In this document: piece after piece, positions 37,312-48,899 of the stretch
Numbering within the stretch: position 1 is the stretch's first letter
Layout: every line of letters starts with the position of its first letter
Source: Ampullaceana balthica
Lineage: Eukaryota > Mollusca > Gastropoda > Lymnaeidae
Direction: 5' to 3'
Assembly (NCBI GenBank): GCA_944989445.1
Contig: CALYLW010000055.1
Coordinates: forward strand, 1,679,001 to 1,743,000
DNA length: 64,000 nucleotides
Translations under genes and position numbers: made by a program
Notes under the pieces: model-generated
What the model saw: only the letters and a program-made list of their open reading frames with translations
The model's database searches: none
What the model was told of the DNA's origin: nothing

Positions 37312-37451
37312 CAATGTTCCCTTCAAGCTGCGCGGCCAAAAAGGTAACTGACCGACGCCGCGCAGCAGTTTAGAATAACCGCGCAGTGAATTTGGTAAAA
37401 ATATTTTTTTTTACTCTGCGCACGGACCAACGAACCTTAGAGGGAACATTG
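37312..37451. mobile_element. 140-base hAT MITE with perfect 8-bp target duplication
   Basis: The ends CAATGTTCCCT and AGGGAACATTG are perfect inverted repeats, flanked on both sides by GATGCGAC (37304-37311 and 37452-37459). The interior contains GCGCGGCC and several CCGCGCAG-type motifs. The perfect duplication suggests a relatively recent insertion. It is non-coding. Confidence 0.9.
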
Positions 37452-38349
37452 GATGCGACTTATCCCAAAATATATAGCGCTGTTGTGTGCAGTGGAGGGA
37501 CGTGAAATATTCTTTTTAAAAATAAAATATGCATCGATTTTATTTTAGAAATGTTGTGTGTGTCTGTGGGGGGGGGGCGCAAAGTAAGGATATTTTGAAT
37601 AACTCCTTTGGTGGTATACAGTTTGATAAGATTGAAATGTGTTTATTTTCATCTGAAAATTAAGCAACATTAAATTTGAACATGCTCTAATATTGGTAAG
37701 AATTTTGTACTTTTTATTGGGGGCTTTCATCTATTTAAAAAATCCTAACAAATAGATTGTAATTTGTGTCTAGTGGGTCAATGATTTTTACGCCTCTTTT
37801 AACGAAAATCACAATGACAATACTTACAGAGTGCGTATAGAAAGTAAGCTCCAACTCTAACAAGAATGTAAATGTAAAGTGGACCGAAATGGTGCCCTAA
37901 AGTGCCAAAAACATCTCCCACCGAAACCTCTCTATTTTCTCCTATGTGACAATCTTCGCATAATCACAATTATTGTTTTTCTAATTAGATATGTTAAAAT
38001 TACATACGAATTGTTAATTAAAGAATGTTTGAAAACATGTCAACGCTTTATGTGAATACTACGTTAACTATTTATGGTAAGGCTTAGCAAGGTCACCATT
38101 GTCACCATGTGGAATGTGGGGAAACAGTGCCATAGAAAGGATCGGCAACTCCACTGAAAAAAAAGAAGAAAAGAATTGATGTTTCAACAATCTTGATGCT
38201 GGTTGGAGCAAGTTTACCTCCCGATAATGGATATGAATCCCACTTATGTAGTATTTCAGAATTACTGGTTAGACTTAGTCAGTTTGTTGAAAGATATTTT
38301 TTCCTGTAGATAAAATGTTATGAAATATTTAAATAAAACAAACCCGTAA

Positions 38350-38890
38350 AAACAAAGTTTTTGACTATAAATCCCTTATATATGAGACATAACTAACAGT
38401 ATTGATTATTTTCAAACATTTACAGACTGAATCTGTCTTAACTCAACTTTGCATCATAACCCTAGTGGTGGGGGGAGGGGTGGGAGGGGGGAGGGGTGGG
38501 TGGGGGGGAGAGGGGAAAGTCTGGTCACCGATTCGCTTGACCGAGCTCAGAGTGACACGTAAAATGTAAACAAAAGCGCCCGTCGCTTCGTTGGGTCGCC
38601 TCAATGCGTCAGCTCAAAATTTCACGTGGCAAAAAAACAATAACAAACCGTGAATTTAAATTACATACCTCATATAAGGATAAACTAAAAATGCATTAAT
38701 TTAATTACGGTACGTTCGATCGATCTGAAATTTTGATACGATGCATTGTTAGGTTAGACGGGTCCGTGTGCCAAATTTCAGTTCGATCGGATCATGGGAA
38801 GTGGGTCATTTTTGACTTTTCTTTTTCCGCCCGCCCGCCCAAGACAGACAGACAGACAGAGAGAGAGAGAGAGACGCCGGTGAAGTTAAT
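38350..38890. repeat. Interspersed repeat related to intron 4, with (GACA)n/(GA)n tail
   Basis: TGACTATAAATCCCTTATAT, ATCTGAAATTTTG and CAAATTTCAGTTCGATCGGA resemble the repeat in intron 4 (14281-14800). The copy ends in CCCGCCCGCCC and a microsatellite of GACA then GA units (38843-38873). Confidence 0.55.
38467..38517 (+). other. G-tract with quadruplex-forming pattern
   Basis: About 50 bases are almost pure G with single A/T spacers, containing many runs of three or more G, such as GGGGTGGGAGGGGGGAGGGG. This satisfies the usual G3+N1-7 quadruplex rule several times over. Whether it folds in the cell is not visible here. Confidence 0.7.
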
Positions 38891-40874
38891 ATAAGGGATT
38901 TTAAAAAACAATAATAATAAACGGGTTGTCGGTCTTGTAATCTCAAATGTTAAAACTAATAAAATTAACACATCACAAAATGTGCACTAAATGATATTCT
39001 TAATATTTAAAACATACTAACAATAAGAAAAACAACGAGAGCGTTTGGTGTGTAATGCTTACTTTTCTTTTACCGAAATTTAAATAAAGATAACATAATA
39101 GATATGCGGTTTAGAATGGGGTGTTAAAATATAAATATTGTTAAGTGGCATGGGAAAAGCGTGCGGTTGCGCACCCAAGAGGCATGAACTTTGATGATGA
39201 AGTTTACGCATTGCCGGGAAATGGATGGAAAAAAGGGGGGGGGGCTTCTCGCTGCCAGCGTTTGGGATTAATAAGCATGTTTACGAATAAAGCGTGTTCT
39301 TTTTTCATAATGAATATTTCTTTACATATTAACTGCATGGTCATTTAGTTATGAATAATTTGATGATCTCTATCCGTCATCTCCTCGACATTTATTATGA
39401 CCTCGTAAAAGGACCGCCTTTCAGTCGCCACTGTTGAACTTGATCGATTTATTACACTTCATTTTAATAATGATTTTTTTTTCATTGCCCGCCAGTCAAT
39501 ATACAGAGCTAATGTTACGTCGGTCGGTGATCGGGAGGTGGGGGGCGGGAGCAGACCCATGCCGAGGAATTGCTGAAGTAGCTCTTGTCTTTGTGTGGCA
39601 TACCCCTGTACAGTTGTGTAACAAAAGCCTGTGTTATATGGTGTAAGAATCAATGAGTTTTATTCTGCTTGGTAACTGAAGAGAAGCACAATCTTGTTTG
39701 GGTGCATGTGATTATGGTGTTGTAGCACACGAAAGTTATAAAGCTCATGTACCAGTGTCATAGTAAACTTTGCTGTGGGCATTGCAGAATCTCGTGGCAC
39801 TTTTCTATTTCATAGGATATATTTCTGCTTCTGATGTTACTCTTCTCTTTTGTTGCATTAATACATTACTTAATAGGGTAAATTCCAGAATCAATCGATA
39901 TTTTTCCTATTTTTTATCACCCTTAAGTTAACTATATTATATTTAAAAAAAATTGAAACATGAAACAAGTAGTAGCAAGTGCATTGAACTCTAAGTTCTA
40001 TAAAATATATGCAAACATCAGACATGTTAATACCTTAGCCATTAGCAGTTTTTGTGTGCAACTTTTTGTTTCTAAATAAAACTTAATATGTAATTTGAAT
40101 GATTATTAGCAAGCAGTATATATTTGTTATATAAAACCACTAGTAAAGTTATTTCATGACTATGAGAAATCCCTATTTTATTCATGCAATATTTAAAATC
40201 TGTAATCAAGACTTAGTTCCAAACTTCAATCATTTTATAGCTGTGTCACTCAATCTTTATATAAACTATTAATAACATTAACACCGCAATACATGTAGTT
40301 ATAACTTTAAATCCAGTCATAGTTATATAGATCTTTCATTTATTGCTACAATGGAACAATATTTAATCCTATGATTATTCTAATTTTTATCCTCTATGAA
40401 ATGCTTCTATTTTGCAAGTCTGCTATAATTCATAAATTTTATGCTGCTATAAGTCTAACCTTTAACATCCAAGAGTTCTAAAGTTAAACTGTTGTATTTT
40501 TTAATCCTGTATAGTTGTGATTTTAATCTTGTATAGTTCTAGTCATTAATCCTGTCTAATTCTGATCTCTAATCCTATATCAAACCAAACTTTAATCTTT
40601 AAATCTTCTTAAATTCTAATTTTTATTCACTGCAGTTCTAACTTTTTATTCAGTAATAATTCTAACCTTCACTCCTGCAGCATTTAGAGACATTAATCCT
40701 CCAATACTAAGTCTTCCCTTTAACTTTAAGCATCATCAATTTTAATTATCTGTTATCTATAGTTTTCCCTGCTACTGTTTTAATCAATTTTTTTCTTCAT
40801 CTGTTTCTAATGCATTGCATTTTTTAAGCTTTGCTCATTACCTCAATCTTCAAAATGTTACTGTTTTATTTTAG

Positions 40875-41027
40875 GCCCTGCTTTTAGAATTGGAACAGTT
40901 GAAACCCAACCTTGATGTCCTGCGAACCAAAGGAGGAGATATCATCAGGCATAGCTCGGACCCTGAGGAGAAACATCAAGTACAGAAGTCATTGGCAGAC
41001 ATCAATAGACAGTGGCTGAATTTACAG
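40875..41027 (+). CDS. Spectrin-repeat gene, exon 20
   Basis: 153 bases, acceptor TTATTTTAG, donor GTGGGT, phase 0. It encodes ALLLELEQLKPNLDVLRTKG, the helix B that completes the repeat begun in exon 19, then helix C with NRQWLNLQ. The 433-base intron after it holds a G-rich, repeat-like stretch (41270-41410). Confidence 0.9.
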
Positions 41028-41460
41028 GTGGGTTTTTTTTTATAGTTTTAAATTTTAGGATCTTTCATAGTATTTTTTATGAGGTCATGCACCAATGTAA
41101 ATTTAATATCTTAATTTAAAAAATAACACACAAAGTGAGAATAATATTATTTTAGCTGAAAGTACAAATGGCTATCTTTATTTTATAAAAGAATTAAGTT
41201 CTTTTTTTAAAAAAGCTGTAAGTTGGTGACATCATTAACAGTTTTTATTCTGCAACATAGAGACATAGGAGGGGAGTTGTCAGCCCTGGGTGGCACTTTT
41301 TTTTCTTGTATTAAAGGGGAGGGCATTTTTGGCTTCCTTAGGAGTTCTTTCTGTGATGGTTTTGGGGGGGGGGCATTTAAATTTTCCTTGGGCGGCACAA
41401 ACCCAGGCTGCTCCATTGCTGCAGTGTATTCATAGGTCATTGCTTCTATTACCTTGACAG

Positions 41461-41634
41461 TCCCAGACAGCCGGCCACACGCAAGAACTTTCTGAAGCTT
41501 CTGATTTATTGCATGCCATTGATGATGTAGCCAATGGCTTGCAGGAATGGGTAGAACATGCAGAGACATTAGTAGATGTGGAACTTAACCTGGGAAACTT
41601 TGAAAACATAAAGGATCATTTGAAAGACCACAGA
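41461..41634 (+). CDS. Spectrin-repeat gene, exon 21
   Basis: 174 bases, acceptor CCTTGACAG, donor GTAAGT. It encodes SQTAGHTQELSEASDLLHAI with the helix A Trp in GLQEWVEHAETLVDV, ending DHLKDHR. The next intron is 408 bases and contains nothing recognised. Confidence 0.9.
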
Positions 41635-42042
41635 GTAAGTAAAATAACTATTCAGTAAACTTAACCTCACTAAAATGTCAAAATTTTCATTAACAAAATA
41701 AATAAATTTATTTTTAAAAATGATATATATTCACATTCAGTTCATTAATACATGTAATATTACTAGTGATGATGAAAACCCTGGTATAAATTATAGAGGG
41801 CAATTTATGAGAATTGTAAACATTTTCTATTATAATTTTTTTTTAAATTTTGAATTCATAACTATTTTTTTCAATCTCATTGCACAATACACAATTATCC
41901 AAAATAGTGTTAGAACTTTGGATTTTTTAAATAACTACCTCGAATTTGTTAAGTGCATTTCACATTGTTATACAGTTGGGATGATTTCATTGCTTTAGAG
42001 TGTTGAATGTTAATGTCCTGTTTTGATCTTTATTTACAACAG

Positions 42043-42193
42043 AGGGTCAAGAAGGAGTTGGACTCAAATCAGGACAAAGTCATTGCTCTCAACGCTATGG
42101 TCAAGCAGCTAGAACTATTCTGTGACTCCCCAGGAAACATGGATCGGGTCAATGATCTAAAACAGAGAGTGGATGACATTCAAACCCACTCTG
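42043..42193 (+). CDS. Spectrin-repeat gene, exon 22
   Basis: 151 bases, acceptor TTTACAACAG, donor GTAAGT, ending in phase 1. It encodes RVKKELDSNQDKVIALNAMV to VDDIQTHS, a helix B and C segment. The 806-base intron after it shows nothing recognised. Confidence 0.9.
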
Positions 42194-42999
42194 GTAAGTA
42201 TCTTATTCTTACCCTGATACCAACAATTTACCTGGAATTTGAGTTAACAGTTTTACCATAATATCTGTTAATGTTATTTTTCTAAATCAAAAAGACGAAA
42301 ATATGTATGTTGTTTTCATGAAATTGTAAGTGCTGCCATCAACCTGAAAAATTGGTTTTGAAACATTACAAAATTTTATTGGGACCAAATATTGTAAAAC
42401 AAAAATCAAACTATTCATTCAAGTGCTTTGCTTGTTTTGTAAAAAATTAAAACATATTCTAAGATAATTTCCATCACAGCTAAGCTAACACCATTTATGC
42501 TTTGAGCTTTGCTATGGATACCTTACTTCCTCCTTTCAATAGGCATTTCGGAGCACATCAACTAAAGGCCAATGCAATTTTGTATTATGTAACAGTAAAA
42601 CTTTTTCAATAACCAACATAGTAATAAGTAAAGTACCCTGAATGATTTATTGCTTGTTAAAAACTTATGCATGACAGCAAAAAGTAAATTTTAAGGGTAA
42701 TTCTAACTGTTGATATTGGAGAAAACTTTTCTACTCTGAATCTATCTCACTGAACTTATTACATTACATGTATATCTATAGTGGATTGAAAATATTTCTA
42801 GAAAGAGGATGGGGCATGAATAGAGGAACTAAGATATAATGCCATCATATCAACCTTTATATATCCCTTTCCTTTCAATTACAGAAAAATTAAAATTGCT
42901 TTGTTGACTATTTTGTCATGAAATTTTAGAGTTTCAATAAGTGAATGAACAACTGGTTAAATGATATCTTAAGGCCATTTTTATTATCTTGGTCACTAG

Positions 43000-43154
43000 A
43001 TGTCCAGTTGTCCAGTCTGGAAGATGTTAACAAAAGGATTGAAGAATTTGAGAAAGAGGTCAATGAAATGATGAAATGGATTGAAAAGACCAGGGCCAGA
43101 ATGACCATGAGGGACACAACAACTGACCTTCGCAACCAACTGGCTGTACAAGAG
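43000..43154 (+). CDS. Spectrin-repeat gene, exon 23 (last visible)
   Basis: 155 bases, acceptor GGTCACTAG, donor GTAAGT. Its first two bases complete Asp with exon 22. It encodes DVQLSSLEDVNKRIEEFEKE and the helix A Trp in MMKWIEKTRARM, ending RNQLAVQE in phase 0. A sound donor shows that the gene continues, but no further spectrin exon is visible up to 56265. Confidence 0.9.
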
Positions 43155-43404
43155 GTAAGTTGACTTCTTTGTCGTATGAGTTTGAGTTATAATTTCTTTG
43201 AAGTAACAAGGTAGACGAGGTCAGGTTTCAACATATTGAGAAAATAATAATGGCTTATACTTATACTTATTATTATACTGCAGAAAATAAACATTGAACT
43301 GGTTTTGATGACTTGATAGTATTTTGTAAAAATTTTGTGAAGTAAAATAATTTTTTAATTATTGTTGGAAAATGTGAGGCTTCTCTTTGATGATCTTCAA
43401 TTAT

Positions 43405-44280
43405 AGCATAACATGATAGTCAATGTAGACCTAGCATAACATGATAGTCAATGTAGACCTAGCATAACATGATAGTCAATGTAGACCTAGCATAACATGA
43501 TAGTCAATGTAGACCTAGCATAACATGATAGTCAATGTAGACCTAGCATAACATGACAGTCAATGTAGACCTAGCATAACATGATAGTCAATGTAGACCT
43601 AGCATAACATGACAGTCTATGTAGACCTAGTATAACATGACAGTCAGTGTAGACCTAGCATAACATGAAAGTCAATGTAGACCTAGCATAACATGACAGT
43701 CAATGTAGACCTAGCATAACATGACAGTCAATGTAGACCTAGTATAACATGACAGTCTATGTAGACCTAGCATAACATGACAGTCAATGTAGATCTAGCA
43801 CAACATGACAGTCAGTGTAGACCTAGCATAACATCACAGTCAGTGTAGATCTAGCATAACATGACAGTCAATGTAGACCTAGCATAACATGAAAGTCAAT
43901 GTAGACCTAGCATAACATGACAATATAGACCTAGCATAACATCACAGTCAGTGTAGATCTAGCATAACATGACAGTCAATGTAGACCTAGCATAACATGA
44001 AAGTCAATGTAGACCTAGCATAACATGACAATGTAGACCTAGCATAACATGACAGTCAATGTAGACCTAGCATAACATGAAAGTCAATGTAGACCTAGCA
44101 TAACATGACAATATAGACCTAGCATAACATGACAATGTAGACCTAGCATAACATGACAATATAGACCTAGCATAACATGACAATGTAGACCTAGCATAAC
44201 ATGACAATGTAGACCTAGCATAACATGACAATGTAGACCTAGCATAACATGACAATGTAGACCTAGCATAACACATACAG
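43405..44280. repeat. 28/24-bp minisatellite, over 30 copies
   Basis: The unit AGCATAACATGACAGTCAAT + GTAGACCT (28 bases) is repeated with point variants. Towards the right it is replaced by a shorter 24-base form lacking GTCA. The two forms alternate in the middle, so a deletion variant appears to have spread. Open frames on the - strand are artefacts of the array. Confidence 0.96.
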
Positions 44281-44324
44281 TCAAGTATATCTAGCTAAAC
44301 AATGGATAGAAATAATGTGTAAGC

Positions 44325-44440
44325 ACTGTATGTTATTTGTACAGCGGAAGGCATTAGCCGAAACGTATACTTTTCTATTAGTTTAATATAAAGCTTAAAT
44401 TTATTATTTTCGTTACACAATTTGTTTGTGTATTTTGTAT
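44325..44440 (+). mobile_element. Solitary Penelope-like 3' tail
   Basis: GGAAGGCATTAGCCGAAACG, then TTAGTTTAATATAAAGCTTA and GTTACACAATTTGTTTGTGT match, in reverse orientation, the tail at 27370-27480. The hammerhead-like CTGATGA is mutated here (CAGCGGA), so it is a decayed copy directly beside the minisatellite. Confidence 0.65.
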
Positions 44441-46624
44441 TTTATTGGCTGGGTTATGTCTCCAGTCAGATTCAGGTTTGAATGAAACAATCACACTGAT
44501 CACTGGCCATTCAGAGGTCGGCTTTGTAGTTAGATCTACCCTGGGTTGCATGTTGGTGTCAAACGAATAGTTCTTAAAAAAGCTGATTTGTAAATAAGTC
44601 ATCTGAGTTATGACTTAGAGCCTTCTGAGGTTTAACATTTAATATTTTATCTCCTACTCAGAAAACATAAGGTTCAGTATAGCCATAACATATGACCTGA
44701 AGTCAAGCTTAATCATAGGTAGCATTTATACCATAACTACCTTAACTTCTAGGGGCATCCCTACTGGGCTATGGTCTTCTAAAGACCTTTAGTTAATACA
44801 CTCCCAAGTGCCCATCTACTCCCCTCCCCTGGAATGACCAGTGAGTGAGACTGAATCACTTGTTATTAGGGTTTTTAAGTAAATTTTATGAAAACCTTAA
44901 TCCTGGAATTAATTGTCTACCTAATCAACTAAATAAGGGGCGGTCATCAAAAGGGCATTTTATTTTAAATGGTTGCGTCCCCTGCGCTCAAAGGAAAAAT
45001 GAGCATGGTGATCACGGTGACATTGAGTAAAAAGAGCATCAGCCTTGTGTTTCAGTGTTACCTCACTGCAGGTGTTTTACCACGCAGACAACAGACCACG
45101 CTCTCGTTGCTAAAAATAAAAACAACGAAATGGGGGAAGGCCCACAGACAACGCCCAGACCGACAGAACACTGCGTTGGTGTATGTGTTTATTCCTGGTC
45201 GTGCGCCAGCTTCCGCGCAGTTGAAATGTACCGCGCAATGTGGGGGAGAGAAAGAGAGAGAGGGAAGAAGTGGCATGTGTGAGAGTGGGTTCTCTCAATA
45301 CTGGGTCTTGGTACGCTACAAGTAGTAATGTCCAAAAGGAAAACTTGTGGGTTTTTTTCTTCAGAGGATAGAGACATGTAATACGGTGATCCTTCGTTGA
45401 CATGGATGTGTTCAATAATTGAATGGACGTAGTGTCAAGACCATTCAGTATAGTGTGATTCATATTTTTTATCGTGGCGATATTCTACCGTGACACCTAT
45501 TTATAGTCTGTGTATAATTTATTAGATGTGTTACAGGTTTGAGTTCATAAACCAATCAGGGACTCGTCAGTGCGTGTCTGCATGTCCATTTATTGAACGA
45601 TGGTTGTGACTTCGAAATAGAAATATTATTATGCTCACTAATCAGTTGTACTTACCTGTAAACGAACGATCTAAAGGGGAAACACGTTTGTGTCCTAGTG
45701 ACCTTTGCTACAGGTCCCAAAATTAGTGCATGTGTGTGGTTGGAAAAAGGGGGGGGGGTTATTGAACAGATGGTCACGTGTTGTTGTCTTCGTGAGATGT
45801 GGTTGTGAGGTGTTTTTTCGGTGGGCGCGTGGGGAGAGGGGTCTAGTAATTAATCCTTAGATAATTGGCATAGAGTTAGAGCGGTTGTGGTGGTCTCCAC
45901 GTAAGGCTGCCTGTCTACATGCCAAAAGAAAATGTTACAGTTACTTTCAACTATCGAAAATTCTGGTAGCAGCCTCCAGCAAGGCTATCACCTGGATTAT
46001 TGTTTGGGTCTTACAATTTATTGCACAATAAGAGTGTAGATACAGTAGATACAGCGGCATGTCAGGGTGGTATGGGTAGGTAATGATATAACAGACTGAA
46101 CAGTTATGTTACGTAATAACTTGTTACTAAATCTTTTTTTTTAAATATTAAAATTAAAGTACTTAGAGTCCAAAAACGACGGACGGTAGAACAAGGGTTA
46201 GGGGCGTTTTTAAAATAAAAAAAAATCAATTTGTTTATTTTAAATAAAATGTTTTTTGTCTTTTTTTTCCTTTCTGCGTTGATAAAGTATCTTAGTGGTA
46301 AATAACCCCGCTGAGGCCGACCTGTAACCCATTCACATGGGTTTGGCGTGGGGGAAGGAGGTCACATTTTTACGGTTGAAAAAATCCGTTGAATTAAAGA
46401 TTATTATATCTCTACAGAGCGATGTGTCCCATCCCGACGGTGTCACATTCACATACTCTTGAAACTCTTCGCTGCCCATCTTACCGGCACCATGCTGATT
46501 CGGTCACCAATCTACACAAAGATAATGGTTAAGATCTGTTTTAAGGTTGGCTGGTTTTGGAATCCTACCCAAAAAAAAACCTCTTATTTTGTATTGCAAT
46601 AACCCGTGTTCAGATTTATAGCTT

Positions 46625-47120
46625 GTTCAGTGGGCTGCAGCAGTATCTCTTGTTCATTTGGCTGCAGCAATATCCCTTGTTCATTTGGCTGCAGCAATAA
46701 CCCTTGTTCATTTGGCTGCAGCAATAACCCTTGTTCATTTGGCTGCAGCAATAACCCTTGTTCATTGGGCTAAAGCAATAATCGTTGTTCAGTGGGCTGC
46801 AGCAATATCTCTTGTTCTGTGGGCTGCAGCAATATCTCTTGTTCTGTGGGCTGCAGCAATATCTCTTGTTCTGTGGGCTGCAGCAATATCTCTTGTTCTG
46901 TGGGCTGCAGCAATATCTCTTGTTCTGTGGGCTGCAGCAATATCTCTTGTTCTGTGGGCTGCAGCAATATCTCTTGTTCTGTGGGCTGCAGCAATATCCA
47001 TTGTTCATTGGGCTGCAGCAATACTCCTTGTTCAGTGGGTTGCAAAAGTATCCATTGTTCAGTGGGCTACATCAATATCCCTTGTCCAGTTGACTGAAAC
47101 AATATCCTTTGTTCATTGAG
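46625..47120. repeat. 27-bp minisatellite, about 18 copies
   Basis: The unit GGGCTGCAGCAATATCTCTT + GTTCTGT (27 bases) has a central block of seven nearly identical copies and more diverged flanks (GTTCATTTGGCTGCAGCAAT). As 27 is divisible by three, several frames on both strands read through it; none resembles a real protein and none has splice context. Confidence 0.95.
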
Positions 47121-47629
47121 CTGAATTGTTCATAATTTGATATGTGGTCCTAGACTACTTTCTAACCGGGGTCCGCTGTCGTCGGTGTGCCTGTTACGTA
47201 AACAAACTAATGGCTTTCTGCATTGCTGAACCCAACGCAAGGGATCCATGATTGCCATGAAGCAGACTACTTAAGGACCCAGCCTGCAAATCGGGTCGCT
47301 ATGGATCAAATAGATTAGAGGAGTGCCTATATAAACAAGTACAATACCCTTGTCAAATACCGACAGGCTCAATCTTCGATGTCTCTACCAGCCTGGGTCC
47401 TACAAGACTGACATCGATAGCTTTTAACTTTCTTTCTATTCCCCAATGCTTTAGTCTGAACTGCTGTTTTTTTTTAAAATAGAATTTTCAACAGCAATAC
47501 TTGTGCTGCAGCTTCTTATCTATCAAAGCAAACGAAATGTGATGAAATATGCATGTGACCGAAGCCTTACTTTTAAAGCCCCCCTTTCCTCCCCATTTAT
47601 TTTCAACTATCCTATTTAAATGAAGTTAC

Positions 47630-47890
47630 AACTATTACTACTACTACCACTACTATCACTCTTTTTACTACTACTACCACTACTATCACTCTTCTTACTA
47701 CTACTAACACTACTATCACTCTTCTTACTACTACTACCACTACTATCACTCCTCTTACTACTTCTACTATGACTCTACTACTACTATACTACTAATACTA
47801 TTCCTCCTCCTACTACTATTACTCCTACGCCTACTACTACTACTACCACCACAACCACTACCACTGTAACCACTTCTACTCTATTATTAT
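47630..47890. repeat. ACT-rich compound microsatellite
   Basis: Runs of CTACTA/CCACTA carry an ordered 30-base unit (TTACTACTACTACCACTACT then ATCACTCTTC) repeated about four times before degenerating to plain CTACTA and CCACCA. Confidence 0.9.
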
Positions 47891-47973
47891 TTAAGTTAAA
47901 CAGGTCGATGCCAGTAAACACATTATCTGATGGAGAACGGAGGTAGAATGAACTTACATGTAAATCAATCTAT

Positions 47974-48899
47974 CAGGGTTGCCAGATTGGCGTTTTTAAG
48001 GCAAAATTCTCAAAATTTGGCCTTTTTTAAGAGGGTTCGGCCTCAAAATTTTCTTTTGGCTTTTTGGCCTTTTTTTTTGGCCTTTTTCTTTTTTAAAAAT
48101 TTAAAAAATATATATAAAATATATATATAAATAATCTTTATCACAAAAATAAATTAAAAAATTAAAAATTCGCCAATAAGTCAATAACCTTATTTAATAT
48201 TTTCTATTTTTGAATATCTTACGTGTTTGTTAGACATTAAAAGTTTTTACAAAGTTTAACAAAGAGGCTATTAAGACAAACCCAGATATAGAATGCTGCC
48301 CACACTTTTAGACGCTATTGTTAGAGTCAGGGCTGAGATTTTGTTTACAAATAAATGCAGTAAGGACTTTGTCGTGTCACCAAGAATGCTTGATGACTTG
48401 ACATCTGATTAAGTTTATAATAATACTGCAAATAGCAGTCTAAAGGAAGGATGGCCTGAAGCTTTTCTTTCAAATGTGTATGTTAGTCTCACTCTCATAG
48501 TCTATTTATTTTGTGAGTACAACCATACATTATATGAACATTGGCATTTAGACTTTTATTATCCTTTTTCTCCTGTTTCTACCTTCATTTTAAATAAACT
48601 AATTTACAGCCGCTATGAGCCGTCCATAAATGTTGTCACGTGATTTTGTCAGATTTTTCAATGTATTTCCATTTTGTTACACGTAATCAAGAGCTAGACC
48701 TTTTCCAATATGACGTCACATTTCTTAAAAGCACCATCCCTCTCGTCATACATCGCCACAAATCTGTGACCCCCTCCCGCCCCTAGGTGCATGACGTCAT
48801 TTTGTCGACATTTTTCATATACCATAAGTTTGGCCTTTTTTTTGGCCTTTTTTGTCCGACAGTTTGGCCTTTTACCCAAATTATAATCTGGCAACCCTG
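47974..48899. mobile_element. DNA transposon with CAGGGTTGCCAGATT inverted ends, carrying a nested MITE
   Basis: The left end CAGGGTTGCCAGATT and right end AATCTGGCAACCCTG are perfect 15-base inverted repeats. Subterminal blocks of TTTGGCCTTTTT occur on the left and right. The flanks are not clearly duplicated, so assignment to hAT rests only on the terminal sequence style. A diverged GGGGCCGTCC-family MITE is inserted at 48615-48810. No transposase frame remains. Confidence 0.75.
48615..48810. mobile_element. GGGGCCGTCC MITE, copy 3 (decayed, nested)
   Basis: It starts GAGCCGTCCATAAATGTTGT and contains GACGTCACATTTCTTAAAA, CTGTGACCCCCTCCC and GTGCATGACGTCATTT, all shared in order with 29995-30411. 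The right terminal repeat has degenerated. Confidence 0.75.

Larger units (their letters stand above)
28411..40874. other. 12.5 kb intron 19, rich in transposons and simple repeats
   Basis: Exon 19 (phase 0) joins exon 20 (phase 0) in the middle of one spectrin repeat, so no exon needs to be missing between them. The intron holds two hAT-like elements, a GGGGCCGTCC MITE, a LINE 3' end, a small hAT MITE with perfect target duplication, a 28-bp minisatellite and a G-tract. There is also a degenerate tandem region at 40430-40700 built on TTCTAA and TTTAATCCT motifs. Stretches at 32600-34300, 35350-36740 and 38890-40420 show nothing I can name. Confidence 0.7.
12104..43154 (+). other. Spectrin-repeat giant protein gene, 23 internal exons (partial)
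   Basis: Twenty-three exons with AG acceptors and GT donors join in compatible phase into 1395 codons without a stop. The peptide is helical and charged. It shows the spectrin-repeat hallmarks: a Trp in helix A (QWLDKQEE, DWFEDKED, DWLKGATE, SWLLKANI, EWVEHAET, KWIEKTRA) and a Trp in helix C (EWTDLDK, KWDQLTG, QWDSLTT, QWLNLQ). At about 106 residues per repeat this is roughly 13 repeats. No start codon, calponin-homology, plakin, EF-hand, GAS2 or KASH domain is in the window, so both ends lie elsewhere. Nesprins (Msp300/SYNE1) tether nuclei to the cytoskeleton; spectraplakins (dystonin/MACF1) crosslink actin and microtubules. I favour nesprin for the weakly conserved repeats and many small exons, without proof. 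Confidence 0.75.

Noticed and set aside
44455..44580. Candidate next exon of the spectrin gene after TCTCCAG
   Set aside because: The phase-0 reading reaches a stop after a peptide without spectrin character.
46616..47119. Overlapping open frames on both strands
   Set aside because: A 27-bp minisatellite is open in several frames because 27 is a multiple of three.
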